DNA from: an uncultured Verrucomicrobiota bacterium
GTDB taxonomy: Bacteria > Verrucomicrobiota > Verrucomicrobiae > Opitutales > Opitutaceae
Assembly: GCA_946482165.1 (NCBI GenBank)
Contig: CAMLQS010000178.1
Location: 1 to 10,074 of the forward strand
DNA: 10,074 nucleotides
Direction: 5' to 3'
The notes beneath the pieces were generated by a model that saw only the letters and a program-made list of their open reading frames with translations, had not been told where the DNA came from and ran no database searches. Below are positions 1-7,092 of the stretch, piece after piece. Each line of letters begins with the position of its first letter. Positions within the stretch are counted from its first letter, which is position 1. The translations under genes and the position numbers were made by a program.

Positions 1-2126
1 CCGATGTCCACGAAGGCGCCGAAGGCCGTCACGTTGGTCACGATGCCGGGGAGCTTCATGCCGGGCTTCAGGTCCTCGGGTTTGTTGACGGAGCTGTCGA
101 ACGAGAAGGCCTCGAACTGGGCGCGCGGGTCGCGGCCGGGTTTGGCGAGCTCGGCCACGATGTCTTTCAGCGTCGGCAAGCCGACGGTGTCGGTGACGTA
201 GGACTCCAGCTTGATCTTCGCGCGCAGCTTTCCGTCGCGCATGAGGTCCGAGACGGTGCAGCCAAGGTCGGCGGCCATCTTCTCGACGAGCGGGTAGCGC
301 TCGGGGTGGACGGCGGAGGCGTCGAGCGGGTGCTTGGACTCGCGGATGCGGAGGAAGCCGGCGGCTTGCTCGTAGGCCTTGGGGCCGAGGCCGGAAACCT
401 CGAGCAACTCGGCGCGCGAGGCGAAGGGGCCTTTTTCGTTGCGGCGCGCGACGATGGCGGCGGCGGTGCGGGCGTTGAGGCCGGAGACGTAGGCGAGGAG
501 CTGCTTCGAGGCGGTGTTGAGTTCCACGCCGACGCCGTTCACGCAGGAGACGACGGTGTCGTCGAGGGAGCGCTTGAGGCCGTTTTGGTCGACGTCGTGC
601 TGATATTGGCCGACGCCGATGCTCTTCGGATCGAGTTTAACGAGTTCGGCCAGCGGGTCCATGAGGCGGCGGCCGATGGAGACGGCGCCGCGCACGGTGA
701 TGTCGTGGTCGGGGAACTCTTCGCGGGCGACCTCGGAGGCGGAATAGATAGAGGCGCCGGATTCGTTGACCATCACGACGGGGATGGTGGCGGGCAGGCC
801 GCAGGCGCGGACGAAGGCCTCGGTCTCGCGGCCGGCGGTGCCGTTGCCGATGGCGATGGCCTCGATCTCGAACCGGGCGGCGAAGCCGAGGATTTTGTCC
901 TTCGCCTCGGCGGCGCGCATTTCGGGGTAGATGACGTCGTTGTGGAGGAGCTTGCCCTGGCGGTCGAGGAGCACGGTTTTGCAACCGGTGCGGAAGCCGG
1001 GGTCGATGGCCATGACGTTCTTGCGGCCGAGCGGGGAGGCGAGGAGCAGCTCGCGGATGTTGTCGGCGAAGACCTTGATCGCGGCGAGGTCGGCGGATTT
1101 TTTCGACTCAAGGCGCATCTCGGTCTCCATCGCGGGGGCGAGGAGGCGCTTAAACGCGTCGGCGACGACGAGGCGGAGCTGCGCGGCGCAGGCGGGCGAA
1201 GAAGGCGCGGTGGTGGAGGGCTTGATGACGAGGCGCTCGAGCTCGGCAAGGGCGAGGGTCTCGTCGGGGAGCGTGATGCGCATCATCACGAAAAGCTCCT
1301 TCTCGGCGCGGCGCATCGCGAGGAGGCGATGGCTGGGGCACTTGGCGAGGGGCTCGGTCCAGTCGAAGTAGTCCTTGAACTTGGCGGCCTCGGGCGAGGT
1401 GTCCTTGCCGTGGAGAACCTTGGAGGAGACGATGGCGGAGCCGCGGTAGAGGACGCGGAGTTTTTCGCGCGAGGCGGCGTCGTCGGCGATGCGCTCGGCG
1501 AGGATGTCGCGGGCGCCGGCGAAGGCCTCGTTCGCGTCGGCGATCTTCTGGCGCGGCGTGGGCGGGGACTTGCCGTCGTCGGGCTGGTATTCGCGACCCG
1601 AATACGCGGCGGCGGCGGCGTTGAGCGCGTCGGCCGTGGTGGCGGCGTCCTGGGCCTGGATGAGATCGGCGAGGGGTTCGAGGCCCTTCTCCTTGGCGAT
1701 GGTGGCTCGGGTGCGCTTTTTCGGACGGAAGGGGAGGTAGAGATCCTCGAGGCGGGCCATGGTGTCGGCGGACTCGATCTGGCCGCGGAGGACGTCGGTG
1801 AGGAGGCCGCGTTCCTTGAGCGAGCCGAGGATGCTGGCGCGGCGTTCGTCGAGGGCGGCGAGTTGCTCGAGGCGGTCGCGGATGGTGGTGATCTGGACCT
1901 CGTCGAGCTCGCCGGTGACCTCCTTGCGGTAGCGGGCGATGAAGGGGACGGTGGCGCCTTCCTTGAGGAGCTGGGCGGTGGCGGCGACCTGGGCGACCTT
2001 GATGCCGGGGATTTCCTGGGTGATGCGGAGAACGTGCTCGGGGTTGAGCTGAATCTTGGCCGGAGCCGGAGCGGCGTCGGCGGCGGAGAGGGCGGCGGAG
2101 GTCGCGGAGGAGGGGAGATCGGACAT
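1..2126 (-). CDS. tex: Transcription accessory protein Tex (S1 RNA-binding), 3' end cut by window edge
   Basis: This open frame starts at 2126 and runs without a stop off the left edge, giving 708 residues of a protein usually about 750-800 long. After a Ser/Ala-rich tail come the Tex N-terminal helices (PFIARYRKE from residue 61). The YqgF/RNase H-like domain begins near 370 (MAIDPGF at 372, then GNGTAGRETE and VNESGASIYSASE). Helix-hairpin-helix segments lie at about 530-600 (VGVELNTAS, VSGLGPKAYEQAAGF). An S1 domain begins near 687 (PGMKLPGIVTNVTAFGAFVD) and is cut. Tex is a conserved nucleic-acid-binding protein linked to transcription and RNA processing; its exact role here is unknown. 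It lies downstream of the lipoprotein gene but behind a terminator, so it probably has its own promoter in 2127-2236. No Shine-Dalgarno precedes the ATG. The long opposite-strand frame at 306-2141 is a composition artefact. Confidence 0.97.
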   Translation of the reverse strand, partial: MSDLPSSATSAALSAADAAPAPAKIQLNPEHVLRITQEIPGIKVAQVAATAQLLKEGATVPFIARYRKEVTGELDEVQITTIRDRLEQLAALDERRASILGSLKERGLLTDVLRGQIESADTMARLEDLYLPFRPKKRTRATIAKEKGLEPLADLIQAQDAATTADALNAAAAAYSGREYQPDDGKSPPTPRQKIADANEAFAGARDILAERIADDAASREKLRVLYRGSAIVSSKVLHGKDTSPEAAKFKDYFDWTEPLAKCPSHRLLAMRRAEKELFVMMRITLPDETLALAELERLVIKPSTTAPSSPACAAQLRLVVADAFKRLLAPAMETEMRLESKKSADLAAIKVFADNIRELLLASPLGRKNVMAIDPGFRTGCKTVLLDRQGKLLHNDVIYPEMRAAEAKDKILGFAARFEIEAIAIGNGTAGRETEAFVRACGLPATIPVVMVNESGASIYSASEVAREEFPDHDITVRGAVSIGRRLMDPLAELVKLDPKSIGVGQYQHDVDQNGLKRSLDDTVVSCVNGVGVELNTASKQLLAYVSGLNARTAAAIVARRNEKGPFASRAELLEVSGLGPKAYEQAAGFLRIRESKHPLDASAVHPERYPLVEKMAADLGCTVSDLMRDGKLRAKIKLESYVTDTVGLPTLKDIVAELAKPGRDPRAQFEAFSFDSSVNKPEDLKPGMKLPGIVTNVTAFGAFVDI

Positions 2127-2137
2127 GGAGGAAATTT

Positions 2138-2168
2138 TTAACGCGAAGGGCGCGGAGAAACGCGAAGG
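2138..2168. repeat. CGCGAAGG-type short intergenic repeat
   Basis: The octamer CGCGAAGG occurs at 2142-2149 and 2161-2168 around a related CGCGGAGAAA segment, immediately upstream of tex. Read on the plus strand this encodes a pattern of the NAKGAEKRE type. Similar short GCG-AAG intergenic units are, from general knowledge, dispersed in several GC-rich phyla, where they cause spurious small protein calls. No function can be deduced, and this one copy does not prove a repeat family. Confidence 0.35.
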
Positions 2169-2236
2169 TCGGAAGGAAGAGGGGAAGGGCGGGCGGGCGG
2201 AAGCGAAAGATGCGCGGCGGACGGAAAATTTCTTTC

Positions 2237-2273
2237 AAAAAATCGCCCCGCCGGGCACGGGGCCGGCGGGGCG
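2237..2273 (-). terminator. Intrinsic terminator of the lipoprotein gene
   Basis: A perfect 11-bp GC-only stem (arms 2244-2254 and 2263-2273, 8-nt loop) is followed, on the minus strand, by one A and a run of six T (2237-2242). It starts 33 nt after the lipoprotein stop codon. This is a textbook Rho-independent terminator and separates the lipoprotein transcript from tex. Confidence 0.9.
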
Positions 2274-2305
2274 GGATGCGGAGACGAAGCGAAGAAATTG
2301 CGCAA

Positions 2306-2719
2306 CTACCTGCCCATCGCGGCGCCGATCTTGGCGCGGAGTTCGGAGACGGCTTTTTCCTGCTCGGGGGTGAGAAGCTCCTGCTGGATTCCGTTCAGCG
2401 CGCCGAGGGCCTGGGGGTATTTTTTCTCGGCGTAGAGCGCCTGCGCCTTGCGGAAGACTTCGCCCTGATCGGCGGTGGCGGTGGAGGCGACCTCGACCTT
2501 TTTCTTCGCACGATCGGCGGCGCCGATGGCGGCGGCGGGGATGCCCGCGACGGAGGGAGGTTGGGTTGGCGCGGCGGGAGCGGTCGCGAAAGGCTCGGCC
2601 TTGGGACCCGGTTTGTTTTCGGGGGCTTTTTGTTCGGCGGGCTTGATGCAGCCGGCGAGGAGGGCCGCGGCCAGCAGGGAAAGGGTGGCAGGAAGCCGGA
2701 GATGCGCGGGGATGTGCAT
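2306..2719 (-). CDS. Small lipoprotein with TPR-like C-terminal helices, unknown function
   Basis: The product has 137 residues. Residues 1-24 form a lipoprotein signal peptide with a hydrophobic core and the lipobox LAGC, so Cys24 should be lipidated; the residue after it is Ile, not Asp, which would fit outer-membrane sorting by the E. coli rule. Residues 25-75 are a Pro/Ala-rich linker. From about 85 on, a helical stretch (FRKAQALYAEKKYPQALGAL, then an amphipathic helix to the end) resembles a single TPR-type helix pair. Such small proteins often act as assembly or scaffold factors, but I recognise no family and assign no function. It has its own terminator downstream. A second terminator hairpin ends only about 20 nt upstream of its ATG, so its promoter position is unclear. 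Confidence 0.85.
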   Translation of the reverse strand: MHIPAHLRLPATLSLLAAALLAGCIKPAEQKAPENKPGPKAEPFATAPAAPTQPPSVAGIPAAAIGAADRAKKKVEVASTATADQGEVFRKAQALYAEKKYPQALGALNGIQQELLTPEQEKAVSELRAKIGAAMGR

Positions 2720-2738
2720 GATGCGGAATCGCTAGACG

Positions 2739-2768
2739 AAAAAAAATCCCGACGCGAGCGTCGGGATT
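2739..2768 (-). terminator. Intrinsic terminator of the PEP-CTERM gene
   Basis: A perfect 10-bp stem (AATCCCGACG at 2745-2754 and its complement at 2759-2768) with a four-base loop runs on the minus strand into eight T (2739-2746, the last two overlapping the stem). It lies 32 nt past the stop codon of the PEP-CTERM gene and just upstream of the lipoprotein start. Confidence 0.92.
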
Positions 2769-2800
2769 CGCGGCGGGCCGCAGCGGGCCCTCGGGAAATT

Positions 2801-3550
2801 TCAGGAAGCGGCGCGGCGGCGGCGGGTGATGGCGAGTCCTAGGCCGGCCAAGCCGGCGAGTGCGGCGAAGGAGGACGGCTCGGGCACCACGGCGGGGCCG
2901 GTGATGCTCACCGCGTCGACGCCGATGTAGTCGCTGTTCGCGCCCGAGGGACCGCCATTGGTGACGTGGTAGTTGAAGGCGATTCGGCCGGTGGCGGTGA
3001 AGGGCACCACGTAGGTGAATTGGGTGTAGGTGTTGGGATAACCTGACGTCGACAAGGTGGGGTTGACGGTGCCGAGGACCATGTCGAAGTCGCCCACGTC
3101 GTTGGCGCCCGCACCGATGTTCAGGCTCGCGCCGTTATCGCTGGCGCGCACCACGAGTCGGTCGGCGTAGGTGGGCGTATTGACGGTGCGCGTGTAGAAC
3201 GAGACGGTGTCCCCGGCGGTAAAGGAAAGCTCGGGAGTGATGAGCCAGACGCTGATGGTGTTGGCGCCGGTCGTGGAGTTGTAGTTGAAGCCGGCGAAAT
3301 TCGTCCCGTCGAGGGCGGAGAAAGGAGGGGTGGCGCCGCTGCTGAAGACGCCGGTGGTGGTGCCAACGACCGTGCTATGGTTGACGGAATACCAGTCGCC
3401 CGAGGCGAGGCCTAGGGTCTCGCCGGAGGCGGTGGCGCCGGAAGGCGATAGACCGGTCTCGAAGGATTCAAAAAAAGTGGCGCCGAGGGCCGAGACTGCG
3501 GAGGCGGCGAGGATGGCCGAGGCGGCCAAGGAGCGGTGGGCGAGTTTCAT
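2801..3550 (-). CDS. PEP-CTERM secreted surface protein with choice-of-anchor J-type domain
   Basis: The 249-residue product has an N-terminal signal peptide (MKLAHRS, an Ala-rich core, likely cleavage after SALGA near residue 24). It ends in a PEP-CTERM sorting tail: VPEPSS at 222-227, a hydrophobic helix, then RRRR at the C-terminus. This tail is recognised by an exosortase, which cleaves it after export; no exosortase gene is in the window. The middle (about 25-216) looks like the choice-of-anchor J/cleaved-adhesin beta-sandwich: FFESFE start, WLITPELSF, a DRLVVRAS strand and a closing DYIGVDAVSI strand. The low Lys and high Thr/Ser/Gly/Asn content fits an extracellular protein, probably part of the matrix or cell surface; the ligand is unknown. 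It appears monocistronic, with an AT-rich upstream region and its own terminator. No Shine-Dalgarno is seen before the ATG. Confidence 0.93.
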   Translation of the reverse strand: MKLAHRSLAASAILAASAVSALGATFFESFETGLSPSGATASGETLGLASGDWYSVNHSTVVGTTTGVFSSGATPPFSALDGTNFAGFNYNSTTGANTISVWLITPELSFTAGDTVSFYTRTVNTPTYADRLVVRASDNGASLNIGAGANDVGDFDMVLGTVNPTLSTSGYPNTYTQFTYVVPFTATGRIAFNYHVTNGGPSGANSDYIGVDAVSITGPAVVPEPSSFAALAGLAGLGLAITRRRRAAS

Positions 3551-3585
3551 GTTATTGTATGGTAGTAGGTAGCTGAATGGGGCGC

Positions 3586-3616
3586 ATTACATCCTGTATT
3601 TATGAGTATTTTACAA
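3586..3616 (-). promoter_or_regulatory. Possible promoter of the PEP-CTERM gene in an AT-rich island
   Basis: The stretch 3551-3625 is clearly richer in A and T than the rest of the window. On the minus strand it contains TTGTAA (3611-3616) and TGTAAT (3586-3591), which resemble -35 and -10 elements, but the 19-bp spacing is longer than the preferred 17. The location, about 40 nt upstream of the start codon, is suitable. The exact elements are uncertain. Confidence 0.3.
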
Positions 3617-3838
3617 GGTGTTTCGGTTGATTGCAGGGGAGCTAGACGGCGACGGACGCCCCCGGAATGGGTGTGTGGAGTGCCGGGGCCTTTTTGAGTG
3701 AGCGCTCGGCAGCGCTCGCCTGCCTTCTCCCCTCGAAGCGGGCGTGGCGGGTTCCTGCCCGGCGATTCCTCAGCCGCGCGGTGTTGCGCCGCTCCCCGTG
3801 GAGCGGGGGCGGAGCCGGAATGGGAGCCGACGGGCGGT
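3617..3838. other. Spacer between mlaA and the PEP-CTERM gene, with small hairpins
   Basis: No gene is seen here. It holds a near-perfect tandem 10-mer (3701-3710 and 3711-3720) that also makes a 7-bp hairpin with loop CGGC (3700-3717), and a second perfect 7-bp hairpin with a 4-nt loop at 3789-3806. Neither is followed by a T-run on the minus strand, so mlaA has no canonical intrinsic terminator. A weak 6-bp stem at 3660-3688 followed by TTTTT points the other way, towards the plus strand, where no upstream gene exists. Confidence 0.5.
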
Positions 3839-4636
3839 TTAGCGGGCCGTCTCGGCGTCGCGGTAGCGCCGCGTGGCGTCGCGCACCGACAGGTAGGGAT
3901 CGACCGCGGCGTTTTTCATCTGGCCGTAGAGATCAAGCGCGGCGGGGAGGCTGCTCATCGTATCGGTGACCGAGATGGCGGCTTGCCATTCCCAATCCAG
4001 TTCGCCGGTCCATTCGCGGCCGCCGAGTTCGATGTATTCCCAGCCGGTGGGAGAGGTCACCGTGTCCCCGACGCGTCCAAAGAGGTCGCGGGTGCTGAAG
4101 CCGCCAAAAATCGGAACGACCACGTAGGGACCATGCGGGACGCCGTAGTGGCCGAGGGTCTGGCCGAGGTCTTCGCGCGGGACGCCGGCCAGCGAGGCTA
4201 TCTTGTCCGACTGGCGGATGAAGCCGCCGAGGCCGCCAAGCGTGTTGACCACAAATTTCCGCGTCTCGAGGTCGGCGCGGGAGAACTTGCCCTGGAGCAG
4301 GCAGTTCACGAGGCGCACGGGGTAGCGGACGTTGTCGTAGAAGTTGCCGATGGAGCGGTTTATCGGGGGACGAACGACGGTTTCGTAGGCCTTGGTGGCG
4401 GGCGTGAAGACGTGGACGTAGGTCCAGTCGTTGAACGCGAAGACTCGGCGATTGAAGCCCTCGAGCGGGTCGGAGACCTGCACGGGTGCGTATTCGTCGT
4501 AATCGTCCTCGTCGGCCGCGGCGCCGCTGCGCTCGTCGATGGCGCGTTCGGCGGCGGGGGCTTGGGCGAAGGCGGCGGATGCGCCGAGGGTTAGGGCGGT
4601 CGCGGCGAAGATCAGGCGGCGAAGGGCGGTGGGCAT
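3839..4636 (-). CDS. mlaA: MlaA/VacJ family outer-membrane phospholipid transport protein
   Basis: The family signature is clear: DPLEGFNRRVFAFND, then LQGKF, VVNTLGGLGGF, LGQTLGHYGVPHGPYVVVPI and STRDLFGRVGD. MlaA proteins sit in the outer membrane and remove mislocalised phospholipids from the outer leaflet, passing them to periplasmic MlaC. I chose the ATG at 4636 because it directly begins a compact signal peptide (MPTALRRLIF, Ala-rich core, likely cleavage after ASAAFA); an in-frame ATG at 4672 would add 12 residues. With this start the protein has 265 residues. Unlike E. coli MlaA there is no lipobox Cys near the signal peptide end, so the protein seems not to be a lipoprotein. An acidic stretch (DEDDYDEY) precedes the core. 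It lies 58 nt downstream of mlaC on the same strand, forming a probable mlaC-mlaA operon. The Mla ABC transporter genes (mlaF, mlaE, mlaD) are not in the window. Confidence 0.94.
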   Translation of the reverse strand: MPTALRRLIFAATALTLGASAAFAQAPAAERAIDERSGAAADEDDYDEYAPVQVSDPLEGFNRRVFAFNDWTYVHVFTPATKAYETVVRPPINRSIGNFYDNVRYPVRLVNCLLQGKFSRADLETRKFVVNTLGGLGGFIRQSDKIASLAGVPREDLGQTLGHYGVPHGPYVVVPIFGGFSTRDLFGRVGDTVTSPTGWEYIELGGREWTGELDWEWQAAISVTDTMSSLPAALDLYGQMKNAAVDPYLSVRDATRRYRDAETAR

Positions 4637-4694
4637 GGCGGATCGGGCGGGATGGAAGCGGACGCGGGGCAAGAGACGCGCGGGCGGGACGCGT

Positions 4695-5339
4695 TTATTT
4701 CTTCGCCGCGGCGACGGCGGCGTTTTGTTCGGCGATCTTGGTTTCGAGCGTCTCCAGGAGACCGGACGCGCCGGATTTCTTGATGATCGGATCGAACTGC
4801 GAGCGGTAGTTGGAAATCAAGGACACGCCTTCGGCGACGACATCGTAGACGCGCCAGCGGGCCGGCGTGCCCTCCCGGTCGAGCTCCAGGCGATACGCGA
4901 CGGCATAGGTCTGGCCCGCGGTGGTGGTCGTGGTGGGCACCTCGACGCGGCCGGCTTTGAGCTCGAGCGGCTGGCCGTAGACGATCTTCGGATTCGTGTC
5001 GCCGGTCACGCGATCAGCGTAGGTGCGGATGACGAGCCGGCTGAAGAGCGCGACGGTTTTTTTTTGTTGTTCCGGGGCGAAGTCGCGCCAGGCGGGGCCC
5101 ACGGCGAGGCGCGTGGTGGTGCCGAAGGCGAAGTGCTTGTCGATGAGCGAATCGAGCAACGCGATGAGGTCGTCCTGCGCGGGACGTTCACGGATGGCGT
5201 TCGACACCTCCGCGATGCCGGCGGCGAGCGCCGCCTTGGCGTCGTCGGCCGGGGCGGCGTGGAGGCTGGAAGCCGCCGAAAAGGATAGCAGGCCGAGGCC
5301 GAAAACCAGGAGTGGGCGGAGCGCTTGGGCTAGGGACAT
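4695..5339 (-). CDS. mlaC: MlaC/Tgt2-family periplasmic phospholipid-binding protein
   Basis: The 214-residue product has a Sec signal peptide (residues 1-29, hydrophobic core, likely cleavage after SSLHA). The rest follows the MlaC/toluene-tolerance Ttg2D family pattern: a helical N-terminal part, then FAPEQQKKTVALFSRLVIRTYADR, a central beta-sheet portion, WRVYDVVAEGVSLISNYRSQF and a closing helix. The length is typical of the family (about 200-215). MlaC shuttles phospholipids between the outer-membrane MlaA complex and the inner-membrane ABC transporter. It is the first gene of the mlaC-mlaA pair and is divergent from ugd across 341 bp. The coding strand has a run of nine A (5057-5065) encoding Gln-Lys-Lys near residue 92, an unusual homopolymer for this GC-rich DNA. 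The start lies after the pyrimidine leader CTTTCCCTTTCCC, with no Shine-Dalgarno. Confidence 0.92.
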   Translation of the reverse strand: MSLAQALRPLLVFGLGLLSFSAASSLHAAPADDAKAALAAGIAEVSNAIRERPAQDDLIALLDSLIDKHFAFGTTTRLAVGPAWRDFAPEQQKKTVALFSRLVIRTYADRVTGDTNPKIVYGQPLELKAGRVEVPTTTTTAGQTYAVAYRLELDREGTPARWRVYDVVAEGVSLISNYRSQFDPIIKKSGASGLLETLETKIAEQNAAVAAAKK

Positions 5340-5389
5340 GGGAAAGGGAAAGCCGGTGTTCGTAGACGAGCGGGCAGGGGACTCAAGAA

Positions 5390-5445
5390 GGGAGGTCCTA
5401 AAATCTCCGGCGGGGCAGATCCCGCCGGAGATTTTAGGACCTCCC
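5390..5445. repeat. Perfect 25-bp inverted repeat between mlaC and ugd
   Basis: Arms 5390-5414 and 5421-5445 are exact reverse complements over 25 bp, separated by GCAGAT. Each arm combines a GC-rich inner half (CTCCGGCGGG) and an AT-containing outer half (GGTCCTAAAAT). It lies about 50 bp upstream of the mlaC ATG and about 235 bp upstream of ugd, between divergent genes, so it cannot be a normal terminator for either. It is not followed by a T-run. It could be a REP/MITE-like mobile palindrome, an operator, or a structured 5' leader. Confidence 0.9.
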
Positions 5446-5680
5446 CGAAGTCTGGAACTTCAACCCGGCGGGCCCGGCGTGCGTCCCGCGCGATGTGTTT
5501 CCGGGGAAAACAGGCAGAAGGTGGAGTATGCGAAAGCCGGCGGCCAACGGGTTTTCCCCTGGGCGACGCCCGAGGATATCACGGTTTCCGCCCGCCGGGC
5601 TGCGCAGTGGAGCGCGGGTCTCACGAAAAAGCGGCTTGGATTTGGCGGCATGCCTCAGAGAACATCTCCATCTTAATCCT
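5446..5680. other. Upstream region of ugd, no gene
   Basis: With the palindrome this forms the 341-bp divergent mlaC-ugd spacer, which must hold both promoters. The ugd frame stays open back to an ATG at 5495, but the extra residues are Arg/Pro-rich and unlike any dehydrogenase, so I treat them as non-coding. A 9-bp inverted repeat (GGGGAAAAC at 5503-5511, GTTTTCCCC at 5551-5559) is present and could be an operator or chance. I cannot pick convincing -35/-10 elements. Confidence 0.5.
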
Positions 5681-7042
5681 ATGAAAATCTGCTGCATCGG
5701 AGCTGGCTACGTTGGAGGCCCCACCATGTCTATGATCGCGCTGAAAGCGCCGGACATCCAGGTGACGGTGGTGGACCTGAACGAGCGGCGAATCGGGGCG
5801 TGGAATTCGGATATCCTGCCCGTTTACGAGCCTGGTTTGGACGAAGTCGTCCGGACGGCCCGCGGGCGGAACTTGTTTTTCTCCACAAACGTAAAGGGGG
5901 CGATCGCGGAGGCGGACATCGTGTTCGTGTCGGTAAACACGCCGACGAAAACGTATGGCGTCGGCGCGGGCCGCGCGGCCGATCTGCGCTATATCGAGTC
6001 GGTGGCCCGCACCATCGCCGAGGTGGCGACAACGCCCAAGATCATTGTGGAGAAGTCCACCATCCCGGTGCGCACCGCCACCACGATCCAAGAGATCCTC
6101 GCCGCGCATCCCGGCGCGGCAAAGTGCCAGGTCCTTTCGAATCCGGAGTTTCTCGCCGAGGGCACCGCGATCGCCGACCTGCACAACCCCGACCGCGTGC
6201 TGATCGGCGGCGAGCGCACCCCCGAGGGCGAAAAGGCCATCGAGACCCTCGTCTCGGTCTACGCCCGCTGGGTGCCCCGCGAGCGCATCATCACGACGAA
6301 CCTTTGGTCCTCCGAGCTCTCCAAGCTCGTCGCCAACGCCTTCCTCGCCCAGCGCATCAGCTCGATCAACGCCATCTCCGCCCTGTGCGAGGCCACCGAG
6401 GCCGACGTCGACGAGGTCGCCAACGCCATTGGCAGGGACTCCCGCATCGGCGCGAAATTTCTCAAGGCTTCCGTCGGCTTCGGCGGTTCCTGCTTCCAGA
6501 AGGACGTGCTCAACCTCGTCTATCTCTGCGAACATTTCGGCCTGCCCGAGGTCGCCGCCTACTGGGAAGGCGTGATCAAGATCAACGACTGGCAAAAGCG
6601 CCGCTTCGCCGGAAAAATCGTGCGCAGCCTCTTCAACACCGTCGCCGACAAGCGCATCGCCGTGCTCGGTTTCGCCTTCAAGAAAGACACCAACGACACG
6701 CGCGAATCCGCCGCGATCAACGTCTGCCGCGATCTCCTGAACGAGCACGCCAACGTCGTGGTCTACGATCCCAAGGTGCCCGCCGACGAGATCATCTCCG
6801 ATGTATGCGGCAAGGGCGTGGGCGCCAGCCCGCGACTCGCCGTCGCCAAGACCGCCTACGAGGCCTGCGCCGGCGCGCACGCCATCGCCATCGTGACGGA
6901 ATGGGACGAGTTCAAGACCCTCGACTACGAGAAAATCTACGCCGGCATGCCCAAGCCCGCCTTCCTCTTCGACGGCCGCAACATCACCGACCTCGCCAAA
7001 CTCAAGAAGATCGGCTTCCGCGCCTCCGGCATCGGCAAATAA
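5681..7042 (+). CDS. ugd: UDP-glucose 6-dehydrogenase, eukaryote-like type
   Basis: The 453-residue enzyme oxidises UDP-glucose to UDP-glucuronate with two NAD+, supplying uronic-acid precursors for capsule, exopolysaccharide or LPS. The Rossmann NAD motif GAGYVG is at 7-12, followed by VDLNERRI and YEPGL. The family blocks [17 protein letters not shown] and [11 protein letters not shown] come next. The catalytic Cys is at 271 in [10 protein letters not shown] (equivalent to Cys276 of the human enzyme). [13 protein letters not shown] and the UDP-binding C-terminal domain follow. These blocks match animal UGDH far more closely than the shorter-motif proteobacterial Ugd. I chose the ATG at 5681 because homology starts directly at [12 protein letters not shown]. 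The gene is monocistronic, ending in a terminator at 7093. Codon use changes along the gene: Ala codons in roughly the first 118 residues are mostly GCG (9 GCG, 4 GCC, 1 GCT by hand count), afterwards overwhelmingly GCC. Confidence 0.97.
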   Translation: MKICCIGAGYVGGPTMSMIALKAPDIQVTVVDLNERRIGAWNSDILPVYEPGLDEVVRTARGRNLFFSTNVKGAIAEADIVFVSVNTPTKTYGVGAGRAADLRYIESVARTIAEVATTPKIIVEKSTIPVRTATTIQEILAAHPGAAKCQVLSNPEFLAEGTAIADLHNPDRVLIGGERTPEGEKAIETLVSVYARWVPRERIITTNLWSSELSKLVANAFLAQRISSINAISALCEATEADVDEVANAIGRDSRIGAKFLKASVGFGGSCFQKDVLNLVYLCEHFGLPEVAAYWEGVIKINDWQKRRFAGKIVRSLFNTVADKRIAVLGFAFKKDTNDTRESAAINVCRDLLNEHANVVVYDPKVPADEIISDVCGKGVGASPRLAVAKTAYEACAGAHAIAIVTEWDEFKTLDYEKIYAGMPKPAFLFDGRNITDLAKLKKIGFRASGIGK

Positions 7043-7092
7043 ATCGCCTCCGCCCCGGCCGTTTCCGGGTATCCAGTTTACCCCTACGAAAT

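Noticed and set aside
306..2141. 611-residue plus-strand open frame
   Set aside because: Gly/Ala/Glu/Val-rich low-complexity translation, exactly antisense to tex, which has clear family motifs; the frame stays open because of the codon bias of tex.
3658..3695. Plus-strand terminator
   Set aside because: Only a 6-bp stem with a 17-nt loop before TTTTT, and no plus-strand gene precedes it.
5503..5559. 9-bp inverted repeat GGGGAAAAC/GTTTTCCCC as operator
   Set aside because: Arms are 39 nt apart with no symmetry in between; chance is plausible in this composition.
5495..5680. N-terminal extension of ugd by 62 residues
   Set aside because: The extension is Arg/Pro-rich, while the NAD-binding motif begins right at the ATG at 5681 as expected for the family.
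5621..6880. 419-residue minus-strand open frame across ugd
   Set aside because: Antisense shadow of ugd with no recognisable motif; ugd conservation explains the region.
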